DNA of 64,000 bases from Chthonomonas sp. UBA2362. GTDB taxonomy: Bacteria > Armatimonadota > Fimbriimonadia > Fimbriimonadales > Fimbriimonadaceae. The stretch covers positions 41,830-105,829 of the forward strand of contig DDTO01000007.1 of the NCBI GenBank assembly GCA_002344135.1. Direction: 5' to 3'. Of the stretch, positions 1 to 7,554 are shown piece by piece; the stretch's first letter is position 1; every line of letters starts with the position of its first letter. The position numbers and the translations under genes were made by a program. The notes beneath the pieces are model-generated. The model searched no databases, was not told the DNA's origin, and saw only the letters and a program-made list of their open reading frames with translations.

Positions 1-249
1 GGCGAACGCATCGCCGCGTGTGGCGAAGGTTCGGCTATCGACCAACGCTCGCGTCTCGGCGAATGTCGGATCCTGAACTTCCTTGAGGGGAACGCCCGCC
101 TCCGCGCTCAGCTGCGGAGATTCGTCGATGTTCTTGGGTATCGGCTTGGCAGCGGGGGCCGAGACCGCGGCGTCGTCACCGCCACAGCCCGCCATGCCTA
201 CCGCCAAGAAGGCGGCCATCGCGAATTCGATCGTGCTCTTCCAGGTCAT
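1..249 (-). CDS. N-terminal part of a lipoprotein in the pilP position of a pilus operon (runs off the window)
   Basis: The frame opens with ATG at 249 and is still open at base 1, giving 83 residues. The N-terminus is a hydrophobic stretch (FAMAAFLAVGMAGC) ending in a lipobox-like AGC at about residue 22, followed by a short low-complexity linker, so it should be a lipid-anchored envelope protein. It is the fourth gene of pilM-pilN-pilO and starts 38 bases after pilO ends. In type IV pilus operons this place is held by the lipoprotein PilP, which links the PilN/PilO inner-membrane complex to the PilQ secretin. The visible part ends near 'RGDAFA', which could be the start of the RDPF-like segment seen before PilP domains. 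The PilP assignment rests on position and lipobox only. Confidence 0.6.
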   Translation of the reverse strand, partial: MTWKSTIEFAMAAFLAVGMAGCGGDDAAVSAPAAKPIPKNIDESPQLSAEAGVPLKEVQDPTFAETRALVDSRTFATRGDAFA

Positions 250-287
250 GTTCGTTTAGATTCCTCTCGAGTCCAGCATGTTACATT

Positions 288-1055
288 CTAGCTGCGGCCG
301 GGTCCGCTGGTGCCTGGATTGTTCGGAGCAGGCCCACCACCAGCAGCAGGCGCCGCCACTCCGTCCGGCACTTTCGGGAACACGCGCTCGCCGCGAATGA
401 ACGCAACCATCGTCACGTTATAGGTTCCAGTCAGCACCGGTGACGTTCCCGTAATCTGGAGACCATCGGCCACCGCGAGGAAGTTCGGCATTTGCGACCA
501 TCCCTCGACGTTGGTGCAGATCTGCTCGAAGGTGCCCTGGACCGTAACCGTTCCGAAATCCCAGACGCAGACCGGGAACTGGAGCGCCGGGTAGTTAAAG
601 TAGTTGGCAACGATCGTCCGCGCGTCGTCGCTGGGGAAGTCGACGAAGGGGCCCTGGATGACGCGCACGCCACCGACTTTGACTTGCCTATTGACGGCGC
701 GCTGGACGTTGTTTCGAAACTTCTGCGCCTCGACGGTTAGGTCCCAGGCGTCCACGTCGAGGTTGATTCCACCTTCTTCGAGCGACGCGGGCGGCGTCTT
801 CGCCGCGACGATTTCCTGCCAGGTATCCGCCTCTTGCTGGACCTTTTCGCGGGCCGTTTCGACTCGCTGCACGGCCCGACTCATCTTGCTCGCTTCGGTC
901 TCCAGCTGCGCCTTGTACTCGTTGTAATAGCCCGCCTCCTTCCGATTGGCGAGGAAACCGGGCAATCGGTCGCCGAAGCCGAAGAGGCCGAGGCCGAGCG
1001 CGATGAGGCTGACGGAAACTCCTAGGATGATGATGGTGAGGGCACTCAGTTTCAT
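288..1055 (-). CDS. pilO: type IV pilus inner-membrane protein PilO
   Basis: 255 residues. There is one N-terminal membrane segment (about residues 5-27), then a basic and charged coiled-coil stretch (about 40-80, KEAGYYNEYKAQLETEASK...), then a compact periplasmic domain. This is the PilO layout. PilO pairs with PilN through the coiled coils and forms the periplasmic part of the alignment complex that joins the cytoplasmic PilM/motor side to the secretin. It follows pilN by 15 bases and precedes the PilP-position lipoprotein. Sequence identity to well-known PilO is low by eye, so the call leans on topology and operon order. The C-terminus is Gly/Pro/Ala-rich (about 235-255), like the tail of its pilN neighbour. 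Confidence 0.75.
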   Translation of the reverse strand: MKLSALTIIILGVSVSLIALGLGLFGFGDRLPGFLANRKEAGYYNEYKAQLETEASKMSRAVQRVETAREKVQQEADTWQEIVAAKTPPASLEEGGINLDVDAWDLTVEAQKFRNNVQRAVNRQVKVGGVRVIQGPFVDFPSDDARTIVANYFNYPALQFPVCVWDFGTVTVQGTFEQICTNVEGWSQMPNFLAVADGLQITGTSPVLTGTYNVTMVAFIRGERVFPKVPDGVAAPAAGGGPAPNNPGTSGPGRS

Positions 1056-1070
1056 AGGTCGGCTCCGTCC

Positions 1071-1952
1071 TTAGTCTTCGTCTCCGGCGCGCGGCCCAGG
1101 GGGCGGTGGCCCGGGGGCCGGCGGCGTGTTCCCAGGTGCAGGGCCGGCGGGCGCCGGCGCCCGGCTCAGAGTCGCGCGGGGGTTCGGGGTCTGCAGATTC
1201 CGGCCGACGATCAAGACGGTCACGTTGATCTCGGACCAACCCGGCATTGCTCCCTTGGCGATGTCGACGTCTTCGGTACCAAATCCGCCGATGTTCTGGA
1301 ATCCGCCGGTTTGGCCGCTCGCAGAAGCGATCAGCTCGTTCAGGCGATCGAGGGCGTTCGACGACAGGCGCGGCTGGTCGGGTCGGATCGGGATGCCGAT
1401 CTGGTCGGTTTGTATGAGTTCCGGCACGTACATGTTGTTGTTCGTGTAGCCGGAGCGAGAAACGCTGACCGCGCCGGGAATACGCAGGAGCGCCATCATC
1501 AGGTCGGCGTACTGCTGGAACGTCTGAATGATGCCGGTAATGTTCACCTGGGCGACCTGTCCCCCCGCCGCCGGTTGCGCTTGCAGGGACGTTACTCGGA
1601 AGAAATCGGGCACGTACTGTACGACTTCTCGGTACAGGTCTGGATAGACCTTGCTGTGGTCGAGCATCGCGTTGGCGAGCGACGTGTTTCGGGCGATCAG
1701 CGGCGCAGGCACCGTGTAGGGAGGCCTACCGTTGATAAGGTCGTCGGCTTTCTTGGCGATCGCGACTGCCAGGTCGGCGTCGGGCTTCACGGCGAAAGCC
1801 TCTTCCTTCGCCTTGGCCAGCGCCGACTTCGACGAGGTCAGGAGGAAGACGGCTGCGGCAATAGACACCACCACCATGACGATGGAAGCGATCGTCGCGG
1901 ACTTCGCTTGACCGCTCTTTGAAACGTGCGTCGGCAGGAGGTTGAGTTTCAT
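1071..1952 (-). CDS. pilN: type IV pilus inner-membrane protein PilN
   Basis: The frame is open further upstream, but the start is set at ATG 1952 because it gives the classic PilN beginning MKLNLLPTHV and lies 4 bases after the pilM stop. 293 residues: a short cytoplasmic N-terminus carrying the conserved 'NLLP' motif that docks into a groove of PilM, one membrane helix (about 22-43), a coiled-coil start, and a periplasmic ferredoxin-like domain. The last 35 or so residues are almost all Pro, Ala and Gly, an unusual disordered tail. PilN bridges cytoplasmic PilM and periplasmic PilO. It is co-transcribed with its neighbours in the order M-N-O. Confidence 0.85.
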   Translation of the reverse strand: MKLNLLPTHVSKSGQAKSATIASIVMVVVSIAAAVFLLTSSKSALAKAKEEAFAVKPDADLAVAIAKKADDLINGRPPYTVPAPLIARNTSLANAMLDHSKVYPDLYREVVQYVPDFFRVTSLQAQPAAGGQVAQVNITGIIQTFQQYADLMMALLRIPGAVSVSRSGYTNNNMYVPELIQTDQIGIPIRPDQPRLSSNALDRLNELIASASGQTGGFQNIGGFGTEDVDIAKGAMPGWSEINVTVLIVGRNLQTPNPRATLSRAPAPAGPAPGNTPPAPGPPPPGPRAGDED

Positions 1953-1956
1953 GGTG

Positions 1957-3282
1957 CTAGTCGAACGCGATGTGAAGGGCATTGCCGATCGCAACCGCCA
2001 GGTCTTGGCGGTTTTGGTCGACGATCTCTTGATCCAGCTTCTTTGCGCTGACCTGGATGTTTCGCAGAGGATCGTAAACTTCGGTCGGAATCCCCAGAGT
2101 CTTCGAAAGGAATGCGTCGAGACCGCGAAGCTTGGCGCCACCACCCATCAGTTCGATGCGGTCGACGTCCCCGCCCTTGCTTCGGAAGTAGTCGATGGAG
2201 CGACGGACCTCGGCGACGAACTCCTCGATGACGGAAGCCATGGCGTTATAGATTCGCACGGTTTCCGGATCGTCCGCTTCCGCAGGTACTCCGACCGGCA
2301 CTGGGGTCGTCGGCAATTCTTCCGGAGCAGGCTGCGCAGGCGGCTCATCATAGGCTCCGGCGACTGGCTGATCTTCTCGCGGCTCGCCGGCGGAATAAGG
2401 GGTGGGCTGGTCGCCCGGCATTCCCATCGGGGTAAGGGACGGATTCATCATGGCCGGGTCGTCCGCGAAGGGATTGTACGATTGAAATTGCTGGGTGGAC
2501 CCGCCTCCAAAGCCTCCGAAGATCGATCCGGCCGCCGATTCGGGAATCCCCGCCTTGGTTCGCTTGAGCTGCTCGGCCTCTTCGATCGAAAGACCGAGGC
2601 CATCGGCGATCGCCCGGGTGATCATCTCGCCTCCCAGCGGGACGGTACGGGGCAGGAGCAGCCGACCATCCTTGTAGATGTTGATCGAGGTCGTCTTGTG
2701 GCCGATGTCGACCACACACGCGGTGAGCCCGGCCAAGTCTTGAGCGTAGCTGGTGCGCAGAGATCGCGCGATGCTCAGGGGTTCGACGTCGATGGCCGCA
2801 GTCTGCTTGCCGGCTTTCTTCACGAGGGCGACGATGGTATCGATCGCCGACCGCGGCGCGATCGCCATGACCACATCGAGGTTCTGCGCGGCGGGATCGT
2901 CGGACTCGAATGCCTTAAAGTCGCTTTCGACCGTGCTCTCGGCGAAGGGAATGTTGCGGGTGATCTCCCAGCCCATGTGCTCTTTGAGCTCAGCGGGGTT
3001 CATCTTGGGAACTTCGAGGGTGCGGACGAGGACCGAAGCTTGGCCTGCGATGGAAACGACGATTTGGTTGACGGTGGCTCCAGAGCCTGCGGCGAGGTCC
3101 TTGAGCACAGCGCCGACGGCGTCGCTGTTGTAGACGCCGGTATGATCAACCGCGCCTTCGGGCGTGTCGGCAATCCCCAAAGCCGTAATCGTAGGCTCCC
3201 TTCCCTGGAGCCTGACCTCGGCGATCTTTATCTTTTGGCTGCCGATATCGACGCCGAGCACACTGTTCAACTTTTTAGCCAT
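1957..3282 (-). CDS. pilM: type IV pilus actin-like ATPase PilM
   Basis: 441 residues with the actin/FtsA fold signatures: phosphate-1 GVDIGSQKIKIAEV (9-22), phosphate-2 VVDIGHKTTSINIY (190-203) and an adenosine motif MGGGAKLRGLDAFL (379-392). PilM binds nucleotide and the N-terminal tail of PilN, forming the cytoplasmic ring of the pilus machine; the linked PilN start motif is intact. The protein is longer than the usual ~350 residues because of a Gly-, Pro- and Gln-rich insert at about 251-338, between the second phosphate region and the C-terminal subdomain. First gene of the operon, with a sigma70-like promoter 38 bases upstream. Confidence 0.92.
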   Translation of the reverse strand: MAKKLNSVLGVDIGSQKIKIAEVRLQGREPTITALGIADTPEGAVDHTGVYNSDAVGAVLKDLAAGSGATVNQIVVSIAGQASVLVRTLEVPKMNPAELKEHMGWEITRNIPFAESTVESDFKAFESDDPAAQNLDVVMAIAPRSAIDTIVALVKKAGKQTAAIDVEPLSIARSLRTSYAQDLAGLTACVVDIGHKTTSINIYKDGRLLLPRTVPLGGEMITRAIADGLGLSIEEAEQLKRTKAGIPESAAGSIFGGFGGGSTQQFQSYNPFADDPAMMNPSLTPMGMPGDQPTPYSAGEPREDQPVAGAYDEPPAQPAPEELPTTPVPVGVPAEADDPETVRIYNAMASVIEEFVAEVRRSIDYFRSKGGDVDRIELMGGGAKLRGLDAFLSKTLGIPTEVYDPLRNIQVSAKKLDQEIVDQNRQDLAVAIGNALHIAFD

Positions 3283-3319
3283 CGTTCGCTATCCCTGCGA
3301 CTGACCACGGGCTCGCCCT

Positions 3320-3349
3320 ATGTTATCACCCCCCTCGTCCAGGTGTCAA
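3320..3349 (-). promoter_or_regulatory. sigma70-like promoter of the pil operon
   Basis: On the minus strand a perfect TTGACA (3344-3349) is followed after 18 bases by TAACAT (3320-3325). The predicted start near 3313 leaves a leader of about 30 bases to pilM ATG at 3282. Confidence 0.65.
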
Positions 3350-3463
3350 CCAGCGAGCGCGGTTCGTCGCACCGACCCATCGAAGAAGACGCTCCAAGGA
3401 ACCGGAACTGTTCACGCTTCGGCGGGATTAGCATAGCACAGGACCCCATAGGGTCGAAGCGGT

Positions 3464-3469
3464 CATAAT
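3464..3469 (+). promoter_or_regulatory. -10 box placed for leaderless transcription of the SpoIIAA-like gene
   Basis: CATAAT ends 7 bases before ATG 3477, so transcription would begin at or next to the start codon. There is no clear -35 and no ribosome binding site. Confidence 0.5.
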
Positions 3470-3476
3470 GCCGCCC

Positions 3477-3869
3477 ATGGTCGCTCTCCTCGGCGTCGAC
3501 CGACGCTATATCGCCTTTCGGGCTTCGGGCAAGCTCCACGCTCAAGACGTCTCGCAGATGGCTCGGACGATCGAGGAGAACACCGCACACGCTCCCACTG
3601 TGCGAGTCCTGCTGCAATTAGTCGACTTCGAAGGATGGACCCTGGGCGGCGCGGCAGAGGCGGCGGTAGCGAACGTACGCGATGGAAAACGAGTGGAAAA
3701 GCTCGTGATCGTTGGGGAAAGAAAGTCCGATGCGGGCATTGCCTGGGCGATCGAAGTCTTCGGAAGCACGATCGTCGAGTTTTTCCCCGAAGATCAGGCC
3801 AACGAAGCCTGGTCCTGGCTCCACGCCGACGACACCGGCGAATATCTCTCGTTCGCCAGCTTCATTTAG
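3477..3869 (+). CDS. SpoIIAA/STAS-like small protein
   Basis: 130 residues from ATG 3477; an in-frame ATG at 3468 would add three residues but overlaps the proposed -10 box. The pattern 'RVLLQLVDFEGWTLGGAAEA', 'EKLVIVGERK' and 'VEFFPEDQANEAWSWL' matches the SpoIIAA-like family (the DUF3478 type), a STAS-like alpha/beta fold of about 120 residues. In these proteins the 'DFEGW' stretch and the closing 'EAWxWL' helix are the hallmarks. The family's biochemical role is not settled; membership suggests ligand or partner binding, not catalysis. It is divergent from the pil operon and converges on aroA. Confidence 0.75.
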   Translation: MVALLGVDRRYIAFRASGKLHAQDVSQMARTIEENTAHAPTVRVLLQLVDFEGWTLGGAAEAAVANVRDGKRVEKLVIVGERKSDAGIAWAIEVFGSTIVEFFPEDQANEAWSWLHADDTGEYLSFASFI

Positions 3870-3902
3870 TTTCTTTGCGGACTTGCTCTCGGGCTCCCGA
3901 AG

Positions 3903-5192
3903 TCATATCGGCATCAGCGAGGCGAGATCGCTCTCGAACGCCGGATAGCTCGTCTGTATCGACTCGGCCCCCTCGATTTCGGTCGTTCCGTCGGCAATGA
4001 GCCCAGCCACCGCAAACGCCATCGCGATGCGATGGTCGCCGTCGGCAGCGACCCTGGCCGCGCGCAGTCGCGTCGGCCCGGCCACCGCGAGGCCGTCTGC
4101 GAAGGTCTCTACCTCGGCCCCCATCGCTCGAAGGCCCAAGGCGACCTTCTCGATCCGATCGCTTTCCTTGACGCGGAGTTCGGCGGCATCGCGAATCTCG
4201 GTCGTCCCGTAACACTGAGTCGCGAGCACGGCGAGCACCGGAATCTCGTCGATAAGGCGGGGAACGAGTTCGCCCTCGATGACGAACTGCCTGGGCTGCG
4301 GAGTATGCCAGGTCCTTATGTCGCCCACCGCTTCGCCGCCAGTTTCGCGAAGGTTTGCCACTTCGTAACGCACCTTCGCTTGGTCAAGCACGTCGAGGAT
4401 TCCCGATCGGGTCGGATTCAGGCCAACATCGCTGAGGACCACCTCTGATCCTGACACCAGAGCTCCCGCGACCATCAGAAAGGCGGCCGAGGAAACGTCG
4501 GCAGGTACCGCAATGTCCAGCGGTGCCAGGATCGCTCCGCCGCTGACCCAGACGCGATGGCCCGCAAATCCCACGCTCTCCTCGACCTCGACGCCGACGC
4601 TCCGGAGCATCGTCTCCGTGTGATTGCGACTACACCAAGGCTCGGTCACGGACGTCGCGCCCGAGGCCCGAAGGCCGGCAAGCAGGAGGCAGCTCTTCAC
4701 TTGGGCGCTGGCGACCGCGCTGAAATGATCGATGCCGCTAAGGCTTGCGCCTCGGATGCGAAGGGGCGGACGGTCGCCCTCGACCCCGGCCCCCATCCGG
4801 CGCAGGGGCTCGGCGATGCGCTGCATGGGGCGACGGGTCAGGGAGGCGTCGCCGACCAGGGTCGCCTCGATCGGACGCGAGGCGATGAGTCCGGCGAGCA
4901 GCCGCATCGTCGTGCCGCTGTTGCCACAATCCAGGTCGCCGGCCGGGCTCCGCCATTCGGGTGTGGGGTGGATGAGCACTTCGCTGGAGCTGAGCCACTC
5001 GGCTCGCGCCCCCATCGCCTCGACGCAGGCAAGCGTATGCTCGCAATCCTCTCCCCGAAGCGGATCGACCACTCGCGATCGCCCGCGAACCACGGCGGCA
5101 AGCAGGTAAGCCCGGTGGGTGATGGACTTATCGGACGGGGGACGCACCGTCCCGCGCAGTGGTCCGGAAGGTTGGATTCGGAGTACGCTCAC
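3903..5192 (-). CDS. aroA: 3-phosphoshikimate 1-carboxyvinyltransferase (EPSP synthase)
   Basis: 429 residues, the normal family length. It joins phosphoenolpyruvate to shikimate-3-phosphate in the sixth step of the shikimate pathway. Visible signatures are PPSDKSITHRA near residue 18 (the conserved S/T-Lys-Ser substrate loop), GNSGTTMRLLAG near 90 (the PEP/glyphosate loop) and RVKESDRIEKVALGLRAMG near 345. The start is GTG at 5192, overlapping the tyrA stop by four bases (GTGA), so translation is coupled. It is the last gene of the MATE-tyrA-aroA run, placing a tyrosine-branch enzyme beside a shikimate enzyme. Confidence 0.96.
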   Translation of the reverse strand: MSVLRIQPSGPLRGTVRPPSDKSITHRAYLLAAVVRGRSRVVDPLRGEDCEHTLACVEAMGARAEWLSSSEVLIHPTPEWRSPAGDLDCGNSGTTMRLLAGLIASRPIEATLVGDASLTRRPMQRIAEPLRRMGAGVEGDRPPLRIRGASLSGIDHFSAVASAQVKSCLLLAGLRASGATSVTEPWCSRNHTETMLRSVGVEVEESVGFAGHRVWVSGGAILAPLDIAVPADVSSAAFLMVAGALVSGSEVVLSDVGLNPTRSGILDVLDQAKVRYEVANLRETGGEAVGDIRTWHTPQPRQFVIEGELVPRLIDEIPVLAVLATQCYGTTEIRDAAELRVKESDRIEKVALGLRAMGAEVETFADGLAVAGPTRLRAARVAADGDHRIAMAFAVAGLIADGTTEIEGAESIQTSYPAFESDLASLMPI

Positions 5193-6001
5193 TGCGCATT
5201 CCCCGAGGTGAAGGTGGCCAAGAGAGCCGCTCGATTCCGTTGCTCGAGCGCCCTGCGAACAGCCTCAAGCCGATTGACCATTTGGTCGATTCGCCCCTCG
5301 ATCTCGTCGGCGTTGAGGGTGAAGATGTCGGCCCACAGTTCGGGGTTGCCGCCGGCGACTCGCGTCGCATCCCGCCAAGAACCACCGGCGATGTCCGGTC
5401 GTTCCAGATCGGGCTCCATACCGACCAGTATGGCTGCAAGCAGGTTCGGGAGGTGGCTCAGGAGCGCGACGCGCCGATCGTGAGCGTCAGCGCTCATGGG
5501 GACTGGCTCTGCGCCGAGAGCTCGGACCATACGCTCGACTAGTGCCGTCGCCGATGGCGAAGCTTCGCTCGTGGGAGTGAGAACCCAGGGGCGGCCCCGA
5601 AACAATTCGGGATCGGACGCCCCAAACCCTCGGCCCTCGTTTCCCGCCATCGGATGGCCCCCGACGAAGCGGGACCGAAGTTGTTCGGGTACTGCTTCGA
5701 CGACCGCGACCTTGACGCCCGCACAGTCCGTGACGATGCTCCCTCCAGGCCATGGGTACGAAAGCAAGTCGAGCGTCACGCCGGGAGGAGTGGCTAAGAC
5801 TACCAAGCTCGGCATCGCCATGGCGTCGGCCAGGCTCGCATGCGCATGCCGCACCGCTAGGGCAGCGAGTGCGGCCGCTCGGGTTGCGGCGTCCGGGTCC
5901 ACGCCGTGTACCGACCACCCCGCTGCCGTGAGAGCCCGTGCGATCGACCCGCCGATAAGGCCGAGCCCGACGACGAGCGTCAGACCTTCTTGTGTTTCCA
6001 C
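5189..6001 (-). CDS. tyrA: prephenate dehydrogenase family protein
   Basis: The open frame extends far upstream into the MATE gene, but the Rossmann motif VVGLGLIGGSIARAL must lie at the N-terminus, so the start is set at GTG 6001. That start has an AGGGA-like site upstream and gives 270 residues, the usual TyrA size. The product oxidatively decarboxylates prephenate to 4-hydroxyphenylpyruvate, the step toward tyrosine. The segment 'GHPMAGNEGRGFGASDPELFRGRPWVLTP' contains the substrate-binding His-Pro-Met-Ala-Gly element. It overlaps the MATE gene by 22 bases and aroA by 4. Arogenate specificity cannot be excluded. Confidence 0.92.
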   Translation of the reverse strand: METQEGLTLVVGLGLIGGSIARALTAAGWSVHGVDPDAATRAAALAALAVRHAHASLADAMAMPSLVVLATPPGVTLDLLSYPWPGGSIVTDCAGVKVAVVEAVPEQLRSRFVGGHPMAGNEGRGFGASDPELFRGRPWVLTPTSEASPSATALVERMVRALGAEPVPMSADAHDRRVALLSHLPNLLAAILVGMEPDLERPDIAGGSWRDATRVAGGNPELWADIFTLNADEIEGRIDQMVNRLEAVRRALEQRNRAALLATFTSGNAQ

Positions 6002-7383
6002 TGTCCCTGCTTGAAGAGGACGATCGCCATGACTCCCTGGATTGCCTGAGTGACGCTCATTGCGATCCACGCTCCCTTCGAGCCGTATCCAAGTGGAAAA
6101 GCGAGCACCCAAGCCAGCGGTACTCGCAGGCCCCACATGCAGATGATCGTGATCCACATCGGTCGGATCGTATCGCCGGCTCCCTGCATAGCCCCGATCA
6201 TCGTCATCGCGTAGGCGAAGAGAACTTCGGTGACGCACAGGATCTGGATCAGGAGGGCCGCCTCGCGCGCAATCTCGACCTTATTGCCGACCAGGAGGCT
6301 CGCGATCGAGGGAGCCGCGAGGAAGATGGGTATGGACAACAGCAGCGTCACCAGAGCGGCGTAGTGACCTGCCGTCCATCCGAGCCGCTCGGCGCGGTCC
6401 GGTCGCCTCATACCAAGACTCTGACCGACGAGGGTGGCAGCCGCGATCGACAGACCGAAGGCGGGCATGAACATCATCGACTCGATAGCAAAGCCGGTGC
6501 TCATCGCCGCGATCGCGGTCGAACCATTTGCGCCGGGCAAACTGGCCAGAACAATGGTGAAGGCCGCCAGGGAGCCGACTCGGAGGATCGCCATCAGAGC
6601 GGCGGGAATCGCGATTCGGAGGATGCGCTTAGCCCAGGCGAGGCTCGGCAGCGCCAAGCGCCACTGGGCCCCGAGCGGAGTGTAAGAGGCGTAGAACAAG
6701 TAGCCGATGGCACTGACCCAGGCACTGAGGCTCAGCGCGGCGCCGGCGCCGGTCAGTCCCCATCCTAGCCCGGGAACCCGCGCACCTGCGAGGTCGTGGC
6801 CAGGGAATATGAAGAGGTAGTTGAGCCCGATGTGGAGTGCAATCTGGATGCCGGATATGACCATCGGACTCTTCGTGTCGCCGATGCCCCTGAGCGATCC
6901 CGCTAAGACTTGAATGAGGTAGATGGCTGGAAGGCCAACGGCATAGGCCTTGAGAAACGACTCCATCGACTGGCGAGCGGCGTGGTCGGTGCTCGGCAAG
7001 AGGGCGGCGGCAAAGACGGCGGCGAGACCGGCGCAAACCGCCATCGCCAGAACCGCTCCGAAAAGGGAGACGCCGAGGGCTTGCCTGGCCCCCTCTCGCA
7101 ACTCGCCGTTGTTTCCCGCTCCGTAGGCGCGGCTCACGATCGCGGTCGTCGCCGTGCCTAGCGCCATCGCGAGCGAGAACATGAGGAAGAGCACGTTTGT
7201 GGCGCCGCCGTGGGCGGTCAGGGCCGCAGGGTCGAGGTGCCCGATGAAGCCACGATCGAGGAGCGTGTTGACGACCTGGAGGGAATTGAGGGCCACTGCC
7301 GGCCACGCCAACGCCCAAACGATTCGGCCTGCGCGCTCGTTGGGCGCGACGACGAGGGGCTTGGGTTCGGCAAGGGAGGCCAT
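5980..7383 (-). CDS. MATE family multidrug/toxin exporter
   Basis: 467 residues with about twelve hydrophobic segments, typical for MATE transporters, which swap cations (Na+ or H+) for drugs or metabolites across the inner membrane. Features include an N-terminal IVWALAWPAVALNSLQ helix, 'GHLDPAALTAHGGATNVLFLMFSLAMALGTATTAIVSRAYGAG' in the first half and the matching repeat in the second half (VGQSLGMRRPDRAERLGW), showing the two-fold internal symmetry. It is the first gene of a run with tyrA and aroA; the link to aromatic synthesis may be only transcriptional. Substrate unknown. Confidence 0.9.
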   Translation of the reverse strand: MASLAEPKPLVVAPNERAGRIVWALAWPAVALNSLQVVNTLLDRGFIGHLDPAALTAHGGATNVLFLMFSLAMALGTATTAIVSRAYGAGNNGELREGARQALGVSLFGAVLAMAVCAGLAAVFAAALLPSTDHAARQSMESFLKAYAVGLPAIYLIQVLAGSLRGIGDTKSPMVISGIQIALHIGLNYLFIFPGHDLAGARVPGLGWGLTGAGAALSLSAWVSAIGYLFYASYTPLGAQWRLALPSLAWAKRILRIAIPAALMAILRVGSLAAFTIVLASLPGANGSTAIAAMSTGFAIESMMFMPAFGLSIAAATLVGQSLGMRRPDRAERLGWTAGHYAALVTLLLSIPIFLAAPSIASLLVGNKVEIAREAALLIQILCVTEVLFAYAMTMIGAMQGAGDTIRPMWITIICMWGLRVPLAWVLAFPLGYGSKGAWIAMSVTQAIQGVMAIVLFKQGQWKHKKV

Positions 7384-7506
7384 GGGACGTAATGGGCGGC
7401 CTCGGGCCGGCTACGGACTACTACGAGCCTTCAGCGGTGCGGGTGCCCTGTTCAGAGTACTCGGTCTCTGCGCCGGTCGAACCCTGACTTTGGTCAGGGC
7501 TCAGGC

Positions 7507-7543
7507 AAAAAGAGAACCCCAACCCCTTGCGGGGTCGGGGCTC
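7507..7543 (-). terminator. Rho-independent terminator
   Basis: On the minus strand a GC-rich hairpin (arms 7531-7543 and 7512-7526, loop GCAA at 7527-7530) is followed directly by TTTTT (7507-7511). It lies 12 bases after the stop of the large lipoprotein gene. Confidence 0.85.
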
Positions 7544-7554
7544 CTAGTAAGGTC

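Noticed and set aside
1942..3468. 508-residue plus-strand frame across pilM
   Set aside because: It is the antisense of a well-supported pilM gene, with no family similarity and an implausible Arg/Asp-rich composition.
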